In this document: positions 56,235 through 64,000 of the stretch, piece after piece
Position numbering within the stretch: the stretch's first letter is position 1
Layout of the letters: each line of letters starts with the position of its first letter
Assembly (NCBI GenBank): GCA_004017535.1
Contig: SAJS01000024.1
Location: forward strand, 27,190-91,189
DNA from: Mesorhizobium sp.
GTDB taxonomy: Bacteria; Pseudomonadota; Alphaproteobacteria; Rhizobiales; Rhizobiaceae
Length of the DNA: 64,000 nt
Direction: 5' to 3'
Program-made: the position numbers and the translations under genes
Notes under the pieces: generated by a model
Database searches by the model: none
What the model was told of the DNA's origin: nothing
Seen by the model: the letters and a program-made list of their open reading frames with translations, nothing else

Positions 56235-56612
56235 CGCCTGCGGATGCTCAGCCGTGACCTGGGTTAAGTCTGCTCACGGCCGCCACCGCCCGCCGTCAAG
56301 CTGAGGGGACCCGGCCCCACGAGCATTCGACTGTTCCGGTCGATCGACTCGCGCGGCCGGACTTCGGATTTCCGTAGGCGCAACCCGCAGTCCAGCGTGA
56401 GCACGCCAAAATGGCGCCCGTCCGCTTGGAAAGAAGCCAATGTGGCTTCTGAGGTCGCCTTGGAATATTGGACCGGCCGCCGTGAGCGATCCCAACCTCA
56501 AACTTTTGCCGGTATGCCGGTTTGGCCGGACCGTCGGCCAGTCGGAGCAGTCCCCCGATAAGGACCCGAGCTGACGCGCGATCCAACAGCGCCCAAGCCT
56601 ATGCTATGTGCA
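56235..56612. other. Gene-free stretch after luxI
   Basis: No supportable gene; short frames on the minus strand lack motifs. Confidence 0.4.
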
Positions 56613-56846
56613 TTACCGTTCGGTTGGCCATATCGTCCAAGACCGCATGAAGAAGGCTTCCAACCTCCTGCGCAGCGAACTCTGCGCAATTCCTACATCG
56701 GACAATTGAATGAGCATTTTCTTGGCAGCACAGCGCCAGAACGCACTCGCCGCCTCGCCCTTCTTGGTCTCGAGGGCCTGGGCGATACTTTCGACCAATG
56801 TGCGTCGCCGATCCAGCGGAAATACCCAAAAGTTTGAGTCATGCAT
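56613..56846 (-). CDS. Small DUF6074-like protein
   Basis: 77 residues. The pattern VFPLDRRRTLVESIAQALE followed by a tryptophan-containing helix and SSLRRRLEAF resembles a family of short rhizobial proteins of unknown function (DUF6074). The ATG at 56846 has GAGG seven bases upstream. The tail beyond residue 65 looks unlike the family and may be frayed. Confidence 0.5.
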   Translation of the reverse strand: MHDSNFWVFPLDRRRTLVESIAQALETKKGEAASAFWRCAAKKMLIQLSDVGIAQSSLRRRLEAFFMRSWTIWPTER

Positions 56847-57092
56847 CAATCACCTCACAGTTTCAGTTCCACAAAGAAAACACCGGCGTCTTCAAAAGCG
56901 CCCCGCTAGCGCGGTGACGGTTCGCGGCGACATGACGAGTTCCACTTCCCCGTCGACAAGCCATTGGGCGATGAGCCGCCGGACCGCACATCCGACCGCA
57001 GATAAGGTGAACCACCATTGCTGATCCGGCTGCGTTTCCTGTGCCGTTCCGCGACGAGGCGTTCCAGCCCGAATTGACGTCCAATGACTTGA

Positions 57093-57752
57093 TTTCTGAA
57101 AGGGCAGGGCGGTACGAATCCGCTGCATCGCGTCGAACTGGACATCAAGGCTCAGTTGGAGATCGCGCATCAGCCGATCAGGAATGGATATTTTCCCGAG
57201 AGGGGCGTCGCCTCGGTGGTCGCCACCATGACCGGCGGACGGCAATGTGAAGTCGGCATTATCGGATATGACGGGATGACAGGAATTGCCGTCATTCTCG
57301 GACAGGACAGCTCTTCCAACGAGACCTATATCCAGGCCGCAGGCAATGGCTGGCGCCTGCCGGTTGAAATCCTTCGTCCTGCGGTTGCGGAAAGCCCGTC
57401 GCTGCGCACGTCAGTGCTGGACTATGCCCACGCGTTCCTTGTCCAGTCGTCCCGGACGGCACTGGTCAATGGCCACTCCAAAATCGAGGAACGGCTGGCC
57501 CGCTGGTTGCTGATGATCCATGACCGCTCTGACGGAGACAAGATCTACCTGACGCATGAATTTCTGGCGACCATGCTCGGCGCCCGCCGTCCCGGGGTCA
57601 CCACGGCCCTGGAAATGCTTGAATATCGAGGACTTGTCCGTGCCAAGCGCGGCGAGGTCACGATTATCGACCGCGTCGGATTGATGGAACTCACGCATGG
57701 CGCTTACGGCGAGGAGGAGCAACGTTATTTCGGCCTGGCCACCGCTGCCTGA
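57093..57752 (+). pseudogene. Crp/Fnr-family regulator missing its N-terminus
   Basis: From about 57120 the plus strand codes a cyclic-nucleotide-type beta domain (QPIRNGYFPERGVASVVATM; CEVGIIGYDGMTGIAVILG) and a Crp helix-turn-helix (LTHEFLATMLGARRPGVTTALEML). Relatives have about 40 more residues at the start; here an in-frame stop at 57090 cuts them off, and no ATG with a ribosome site is found. A TTG at 57156 would give 198 residues. The DNA-binding part is intact, but the protein is probably not made as a full sensor. Confidence 0.75.
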
Positions 57753-58236
57753 TTGTCCGGTATCGGACATAGGCTTGAAGGCTGCCGAACTCCCGTCCTA
57801 GATCGTGTCAGTCAGAGTTTCAGGAAGGCGGGTGAAAAGCCGCCGAAGCCTATGTTCTGTCCAGAGGCAAGGCCCGGTTCCTCTCCACCGCCCAGGCGAT
57901 CCGCGCCATTCGAACGCTTATGCCGGCGTGCAAAGCGACCGATCGCGAGTTGAGGAATTGGTGGCGGCGACGTCCATCGTTCACGGTGTGCCCGTCGCCT
58001 TCGACGCAAGGACAGCCGATGGAGTAGAACCACGGCTGCATTCCTAGGAGGGAATGCCGCGCCGTCCAGACTGTCAGATCGGGCATTCGTCAGATGGTTG
58101 TCCGCTAACTTAACTGGCAGAGTCTACAGGACGTGTCCAGCATTGCGAACTCACCGATCGCTTGGCGGCCAAAGCTGCCGGCAAGCGATCGCCTCATCCA
58201 GCCGTCTGCACCATCTCATCACAGACATCATCGGCG
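57753..58236. other. Gene-free stretch
   Basis: No recognisable gene; several short overlapping frames only. Confidence 0.4.
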
Positions 58237-58239
58237 ATG

Positions 58240-58629
58240 CTACCTGCCCAGCATATGTCCAGCATTTCGCAGGGCGGCCAGAAGGAGCCTCGCATAGCCT
58301 GTGACATCGATCTGGGCCTGCATGGACAGGGGCATGCTGGTCCAGTTCTCCAACGGTGCAATGAAAGGTGAGAAGGTGCCATTGACAAGGCAACAGCAGC
58401 TAACAAGGCCCTCTCGGTCCAATGCCACCACACCGATCTTGTCGCCTGGATATCCAATGGCTGCGACTCGCTGGACCTCCAGGTCACCGTCAACCCGCAC
58501 GTCGAAAAGAAGGCTACCACGGCTCCTCGTGGCTATCTCAGCCGCCTTCTCATCAAAGCTTGAAGAGAGCAAGCGGACGCTTTCCACCGCCATCTGGAAA
58601 ATCACCAAATCCAGTTCATTCACGGCCAT
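58240..58629 (-). CDS. Hypothetical protein
   Basis: 129 residues from the ATG at 58629. The sequence (VNELDLVIFQMAVESVRLLSS, then VQRVAAIGYPGDKIGVVALD and AQIDVTGYARLLLAALRNAG) has balanced composition and helical segments like a real protein, but I recognise no family and the ribosome site is weak. It stands alone between gene-free stretches. Confidence 0.35.
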   Translation of the reverse strand: MAVNELDLVIFQMAVESVRLLSSSFDEKAAEIATRSRGSLLFDVRVDGDLEVQRVAAIGYPGDKIGVVALDREGLVSCCCLVNGTFSPFIAPLENWTSMPLSMQAQIDVTGYARLLLAALRNAGHMLGR

Positions 58630-58671
58630 ATGGGCAATTGCGCGCAATGGGTGGTGATTGCAATGACACAC

Positions 58672-59241
58672 ACTGCTTGTTCACAGATGTCGGTCACGAA
58701 CGATCATTCGTCGGGTTCCGGTTCCGACCAACGGTGTGGCCACCTGATCGTGCTGCGGTTCGAACATTCCTAACGCGAGCCGAGCGCGCCGTTGATGAGG
58801 ATGGAGTCTAGGTCTCGGGCCCTGCCTCGCGGCTTGCTCATCCTTGGCAGACCCCTTGCAACGCCGCCGCGATGGCGCAAACGCCAGATGACGCTGATCC
58901 ATCGCTTGATCGTGAACTGAGCTTCTGAATACCCTTGGTGGGACAGCAGGGTGGAAGGGCTTGACCAACGCTGCCCCCGTTTTCGAAGAGGGCCCGTCCT
59001 CGATTGAATCTTTGGAGCCCCGTGCGGCGCGCAGGCAAATGTTGACCATCTGGACGCACGTCCCAGACCCCAAGGCAAACAGGAAACCTTCCAGCCAGCC
59101 AAGCTGCGCCGAAGCAAAGAGCGACCTTTGGAATTCCCAAGAACTGAGCCTTCCATAGTTGACTGGCAACCGCAGCGCGAGTGCGGGAGAGCGAACAAGC
59201 ACTGCGTGAGAGGTCCTGCGCGTTTTCCCCTCTTTGCTATT
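58672..59241. other. Gene-free stretch upstream of dctA
   Basis: Long frames on the minus strand here have no motif and overlap each other; I regard them as spurious. The sigma-54 promoter of dctA follows at 59242. A clear NifA site (TGT-N10-ACA) was not found. Confidence 0.35.
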
Positions 59242-59257
59242 TGGCACATCGCTTGCG
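59242..59257 (+). promoter_or_regulatory. Sigma-54 (-24/-12) promoter of dctA
   Basis: TGGCACATCGCTTGCG: GG at 59243-59244 and GC at 59255-59256 with ten bases between, matching TGGCAC-N5-TTGC. dctA genes of rhizobia are transcribed by sigma-54 with DctD. The start codon lies about 80 bases downstream. Confidence 0.85.
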
Positions 59258-59338
59258 CCGAAGTAGGCGCAGCGTTCGACCGGAGCACTGCATGAGAGAA
59301 GGAGGAGCCCCACCCCGATCCGGTCAAGGAGAGAAACG

Positions 59339-60595
59339 GTGTTGGTTCCACAAGTCCCCATAGCGAACGCAGCGGCCCGCAAGCGCCATTTTGCCCGGGC
59401 CTACGTGCAGGTGCTTGCCGCCATAATCCTGGGTCCCGCAATCGGCTATTTCCATTTGGAGACCGGCCAGAGCCTGAAGCCGCTCGGCGATGCCTTCGTC
59501 GATGTCGTCAAGATAATCACCGTACCTGTCATCTTCCTGACAATTGCGACCGGCATTGCCGGCACGAACGATCTTCACAAGGTCGGCCGAGTTGCCGGCA
59601 AGGCGATGATCTATTTCGTCACCTTCTCAACGCTCGCACTTGTCGTCGGACTTATCGTCGCAAATGTCGTTCAGCCTGGCGCTGGCCTCAACATCGATCC
59701 GGCTTCGCTCGATCTCCAGGCCGTGAAGGGCTTTGCGGCCAAGGCCCACGAGCAGTTTGTGACCGGTTTCCTGATGAACATCATCCCGTCAACCATCCCA
59801 GGGGCCTTCGCGGACGGCGACATCCTGCAAGTCCTGTTCTTCTCGGTCCTGTTCGGCGCGGTCTGCCGCTACAACGGCCGCTCGATCTTCTCTCTCGTCC
59901 GATACATCAAGGACGAGCTGCTGCTCGCAACGTCCTCCTCGGAGGCCGCGCTGCCCTCGCTCATGGAGAAGATGGAAAAGGCCGGCGCCACGCATTCGGT
60001 CGTGGGTCTCATTCCATTCAATCTGGACGGCACGAATATGATGCTCGCCGCCCTCTTCATCGCCCAGGCGACGAAAACTGATCTGCCGATCGGCTGCCGG
60101 ATCCTCATGCTGTTTGTCGCATTGTTCCCTTCGAACGGAACAACCCGCATCACCGGTGCAGGCCTCGTCACAATGGCTGCAACGCTCTTTCTTGTTCCGG
60201 CCGCACCGGTCACCTCCGTGGGTCTTATTCTTGGCGTCGATCAGCTTATGTCCGAATGCCACGCGCTGACGATTTTTCTCCGCAGCGTAGCGGCAACGCT
60301 GGCTGTCGCCCGGTCTGGGGCGAGCGGGATAAACGACGATTCGGGGAGCGCCTCACGAGCGGACCGTTCAGTGCTCTGGCGGTGGACGGTCAAGTCGCCC
60401 GGCGTGGTGAACGCAGTTCCCCGCGCGAACGACGCTCAGCTATTGGGGTGGGCCCGATGGCGCAAAGCCGTATTTGAGAAACCGCCAGATCGCACCGGCA
60501 CCTGTGCGCCTGTAGCAACTGCGTGGCACGATCCAAAGCGACCCACTTTACACCAAAAAGGCGGGCCGTTGCTGCCAGGCCGTCCATGGATTTGA
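59339..60595 (+). pseudogene. dctA: Degenerate C4-dicarboxylate transporter
   Basis: Starts at GTG 59339 behind AAGGAG. The first 160 residues follow DctA closely ([70 protein letters not shown]). Then about 75 residues, including membrane helices, are missing in frame: VLFG joins directly to AVCRYNG. Further small gaps remove parts of the substrate-binding hairpin ([24 protein letters not shown], which lacks IPTGYS). Similarity ends near 60330 and the frame runs into foreign sequence to 60595. It cannot form a normal transporter. Confidence 0.85.
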
Positions 60596-61260
60596 GCCTC
60601 ATGTCTAAGACAACTGCCACCACTCTCGCGGTTCTCCTTTTTCTCCTCGCCGTGCTGCTTTCGGTGCTGGTGAGCCATAATAGCGCGCACCCACACCGGC
60701 GGGAAAGGCCGCCCCCGACCATGCAGTCGTGCCAATGGACAGTCAAAAGTGGAGCGGCGCACTCGTCAACGACCCCGCTTCGCCAAATCGCCGGCAACCC
60801 GGAACGTCCGGGGACCCTTCAGCGCTCTGCCGGGCGGACGGTCAGTCGCCCGGCGTGGTGAATGGCGGTCGCGGTTGCCCAGCCCGCGCGAACGACGCTC
60901 AGCTGGTGGGGTGGGCCCGATGGGGCAAGGCCATCTTTCCAGAAACCGCCAGAGCGCACCGGCATCGATAGCTGTGCGCCCTCGCGACTGCGCCCTGTGG
61001 CAAGTGCGGGGCTCGATCAAAAGCATTTTACACCAAAAGGCGGGCCGTTGCTGCCACGCCGTCCATGGATTGGAGACTCATGTCTAAGCCGACTGCCATC
61101 ACTGTCGCAGCTCTTCTTTTACTCCTCGCCGTGCTGGCGAGGCAATATAGCGCGAACCTGCACCGGCAGGCGTGGTCGATCGACTGGCAAAAGTGGAGCG
61201 GCGCATTCGACAACGACCCCCTTCGCCAATCGCCGGCAACCCGCAAGGCGGTGCCGTTCT
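60363..61260 (+). repeat. Decayed tandem duplication of about 450-480 bases
   Basis: Two successive copies, about 60363-60812 and 60813-61260, share the same order of landmarks. These include GTCGCCCGGCGTGGTGAA (60395 and 60847 regions), GCGCGAACGACGCTCAGCT (60422 and 60885), GGCGGGCCGTTGCTGCCA (60560 and 61040), the ATGTCTAAG start (60601 and 61081) and AAAGTGGAGCGGCGCA (60745 and 61190). Between them they have diverged by scattered substitutions and small gaps. Confidence 0.85.
60601..60812 (+). pseudogene. 5' fragment of a dsbA-like gene (first copy)
   Basis: ATGTCTAAG followed by a signal-peptide-like stretch (TTATTLAVLLFLLAVLL), then KSGA and a truncated remainder. It parallels the start of the second, longer copy at 61081 and stops where the duplication begins again. 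It can yield no thioredoxin fold. Confidence 0.7.
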
Positions 61261-61680
61261 GGTCATATTCAATCACTACCACACCTGTCCGCATTGCAGA
61301 CTGGCAGATCTCAACTACCAAAAAGCCTTCAAGAATGATCCCAATCTGAAGCTTGTGATCAGACGGTTCCCGGTCCTGGGACCGGATTCCCAATCGCACT
61401 CGCCTCGAGAAAACAGGGAAAGTTCGACGAATTCCACCGCGCCCTTATGACTTCCCCCAGTTGGATCATTGAAAGGATCACTCTCAAGATCGCAGCGCGT
61501 GTGGGCCTTGACGTTGAGCAGCTCAAGCGGGAATGCAAGATCCGGCCATCGCAGATGAACTTGCGCGCGTCCGCGCACTCGCGAAAGGTCTGCACATCGA
61601 CCGTACGCCCGCGTTGGTGGTCGGCGATATAGTGATCGCCCACCTGGTCGAACATGGCCAGCTTGCAACGCTTGCTCGCC
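61081..61680 (+). pseudogene. DsbA-family thiol oxidoreductase, frameshifted
   Basis: A membrane/signal start (SKPTAITVAALLLLLAVLA) leads, across at least three frameshifts, through a DsbA-type protein: VLVIFNHYHTCPHCRLADL with the redox CPHC motif, then DPNLKLVIRRFPVLGPDS, then ALASRKQGKFDEFHRALM, then AARVGLDVEQLKRE and finally DPAIADELARVRALAKGLHI with a DRTPALVVGD segment. The order is that of an extracytoplasmic DsbA/Com1-like protein. The frame breaks show it is no longer made. Confidence 0.85.
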
Positions 61681-62203
61681 GATGCGCGCTCAAAGCGTGC
61701 AGGCTCTCGTGCGGGGCAGCATCTGTAGATCGGCCACGCTGTTGTTGCCGGAGCGTGCCGTTAGTGGCAGCTGGCTTTGCTGTTGCTCCTCGGCATCTTG
61801 TTGCGGTCATCCAGCTGCCGTGGGCGCCAACAACAATCCTGAGCGCCCGCGCCTGAAGGCGCTGGCCGGGTGCTCGTGAACCGAGCCCGCTTATCTTCGC
61901 CAGGCTCAGGCGGTCTCGGCCCTGCGGCTTCGCCCCCTGGCGCGGGGCAGCCTTCGGCTGCTGACGGTCGCCGGCCTGTCGGCCGGCGTCGTTTTATCGT
62001 GGCCTTCCCCGGTGGCGCAGGGCGGGCAGCACTCCCTTCTAGGCCCGCCGCGGCGTCCCGCAACCCTTCGCTTTCGCTTCGGGTCCTCCACTCCGTTCCG
62101 GTCCTGCGGATGCAGTCCGCCTCCGACGTCGGGCCTTTCCGGTCGCTTTCGCCGCCCACCCCGCTTCCGGGGAGGGCGCGATTGAAGAGCGGAGGACATC
62201 ACG
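61681..62203. other. GC-rich leader before the ardC gene
   Basis: About 520 bases without a gene. The middle is rich in inverted repeats, including CGGGGCAGCCTTCGGCTGCTG and GCCGGCC (61970-61976) pairing with GGCCGGC (61981-61987), the latter followed by GTCGTTTTA as in an intrinsic terminator. It could be a structured RNA leader or transcription stop before ardC. Confidence 0.5.
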
Positions 62204-63205
62204 ATGCGTGCAAACAACAAACGTTGCGGCAGCCGACAGGCTGGCGCAGACAGTGGCGGGCGCACCGGCGCCAGCCTTTATCAGGAAATCACCGACCGCA
62301 TCATTGCCGAACTGGAGCGCGGCACCGTGCCATGGGTCAAGCCGTGGGGCAGGGCAAGGACAGGCCTCGGCCTGCCGCGGAATGCGGCCACCCAGCGCCG
62401 ATATTCCGGCATCAATATCCTGATCCTGTGGGGCGGGGTCATCGATCGCGGTTTCCCCAGCCAGAACTGGCTCACCTTCCGGCAGGCGCTTTCCCTAGGT
62501 GGCAATGTCAGGAAGGGTGAGCACGGCACCACCATCGTTCACGCTGACCGCTTTGTTCCCAAGAACGAAAAGCAACGCGCCGACACCGATGGCGACGAAC
62601 CGCAGGCGGTGCCCTTCCTGAAGCGCTTTACCGTCTTCAATGTCGCGCAGTGCGATAATCTGCCCGAACATCTTTACGCCGCCGGCGAGCCTCTGCCTGA
62701 GCGCGAGATGGTCCCGCAGGCCGAGGCGCTCATTCATGCAACCGGCGCTGATTTTCGCATCGGCGGCGAGCGCGCTTTCTACATGCCCGGCAGCGACACC
62801 ATACAGGTGCCGCCGCAGCCGGCTTTCTTCCACCAGATTGACTATTACCGGACCTGCTTTCACGAGCTTGGCCACTGGACCGGCCACCCGACGCGACTCG
62901 CGCGCGACCTGTCCGGCTCCTTCGGGTCCAAGACCTATGCGCGCGAGGAACTGGTCGCCGAAATCGCATCAGCCTTCATCTGCAGCAGTCTCGGCATCGA
63001 GCCGACCGTGCGCCATGCCGACTACATCGGCTCATGGCTGACGGTTTTGCGCGAGGACAACCGCGCCATCTTCCGCGCCGCAAGCCATGCCTCGAAAGCC
63101 GCCGATTTCCTGCTTGGCCTCAATGCCGATGTCGAAGGCGAGGCACATGCCGAAACCGCCCATGGGAGCGCGCAATCCTCACACGCGACCGCCTTGCGCC
63201 TCTGA
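62204..63205 (+). CDS. ardC: ArdC-type antirestriction/zincin protein
   Basis: 333 residues. The N-terminal half (LYQEITDRIIAELERGTVPWVKPW; NILILWGGVIDRGFPSQNWLTFRQA; GEHGTTIVHADRF) is the ssDNA-binding ArdC domain. The C-terminal half is a metallopeptidase with His220-Glu in HELGHWTGHPTRLARD and the partner YAREELVAEIASAF. ArdC proteins travel with plasmids and integrative elements and protect incoming DNA. The ATG at 62204 has GGAGG eight bases upstream. The gene looks intact. Confidence 0.92.
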   Translation: MRANNKRCGSRQAGADSGGRTGASLYQEITDRIIAELERGTVPWVKPWGRARTGLGLPRNAATQRRYSGINILILWGGVIDRGFPSQNWLTFRQALSLGGNVRKGEHGTTIVHADRFVPKNEKQRADTDGDEPQAVPFLKRFTVFNVAQCDNLPEHLYAAGEPLPEREMVPQAEALIHATGADFRIGGERAFYMPGSDTIQVPPQPAFFHQIDYYRTCFHELGHWTGHPTRLARDLSGSFGSKTYAREELVAEIASAFICSSLGIEPTVRHADYIGSWLTVLREDNRAIFRAASHASKAADFLLGLNADVEGEAHAETAHGSAQSSHATALRL

Positions 63206-63306
63206 TGACGCAAAAGTCGCCCGCAATCAACTCGACAGTTCTTTTGAGGTTGCGCTAACGCCGATGGCCGGCGTTGGCGCCGATCGTTTATCGGACCGAG
63301 GTTCGC

Positions 63307-63333
63307 AAAAAAAGGGCGGCATTGCTGCCGCCC
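63307..63333 (-). terminator. Intrinsic terminator of groEL
   Basis: On the minus strand GGGCGGCA pairs with TGCCGCCC around GCAA and is followed by seven T. It lies 28 bases after the groEL stop codon. Confidence 0.9.
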
Positions 63334-63361
63334 TCTCGTTGCGAAAGCTGCCAGAGCTGGA

Positions 63362-64000
<639 letters not shown>

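Noticed and set aside
58770-59441. Overlapping minus-strand frames upstream of dctA
   Set aside because: Composition is not protein-like, no motif or ribosome site is present, and the frames overlap the dctA promoter and start.

Overview
The window reads as part of a Mesorhizobium-type symbiosis island (alphaproteobacterium, Rhizobiales). The evidence is a complete rhizobial type III secretion system (T3SS) of the rhc/nop type with its activator ttsI, two nod boxes and several tts boxes, the bioBFDAZ, nadABC and panBC vitamin loci known from Mesorhizobium islands, and many broken transposases. Species cannot be fixed from sequence reading alone.

Layout. 1-3000: IS110 and IS630 relics, a cold-shock gene and a MucR/Ros-type regulator, with a nod box upstream of the latter. 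2982-24219: the T3SS. On the minus strand run nopB-rhcJ-nolU-rhcL-rhcN-y4yJ-rhcQ-rhcR-rhcS-rhcT-rhcU, then nopP, then nopC-nopA-y4yQ-rhcV-y4yS. On the plus strand are rhcC1, nopX and a large putative effector (8542-10992) that I cannot name. tts boxes precede nopB, nopP, nopC, nopX and the putative effector. 24500-30444: an IS66 relic, a short ArsR-type regulator, glyA, metK, an adenosine kinase and tdh, which look like a methyl-cycle/one-carbon set. 30800-36818: a transposase relic, then a nod box overlapped by a tts-box motif, ttsI, rhcC2, y4xK and a membrane acyltransferase. 37120-43000: an IS3 relic, a porin, a small membrane protein, a truncated hemN and an MFS transporter.

43167-54690 is a vitamin block: bioB-F-D-A-Z and nadA-B-C on the minus strand, preceded by the Nudix-type regulator nadQ, with panB-panC divergent from nadQ. 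Reading frames overlap by a few bases throughout, so these are tight operons. 54790-56234 is a LuxR/LuxI quorum-sensing pair with a lux-box-like palindrome between the two genes. 56600-64000 is decaying accessory DNA: a DUF6074-like small gene, a 5'-truncated Crp/Fnr regulator, a dctA with internal deletions behind a well-formed sigma-54 promoter, a frameshifted dsbA-like gene with a tandem duplication, an ardC antirestriction gene, and the 3' end of groEL running off the right edge.

How the parts fit. Flavonoid-activated NodD should act on the nod box at 31744 to switch on ttsI; TtsI then activates the tts boxes and so builds the secretion machine, pilus (NopA), translocator (NopX) and effectors. 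The tts-like motif overlapping that nod box suggests TtsI feedback on its own gene. The second nod box points at the MucR-type regulator. The vitamin block would supply biotin, NAD and pantothenate to a host strain lacking them. Notable oddities are an RhcU without the NPTH autocleavage motif, an rhcS whose expected ATG reads ATC, a MucR lacking its zinc cysteines, and core-like adenosine kinase and tdh genes embedded in the island.
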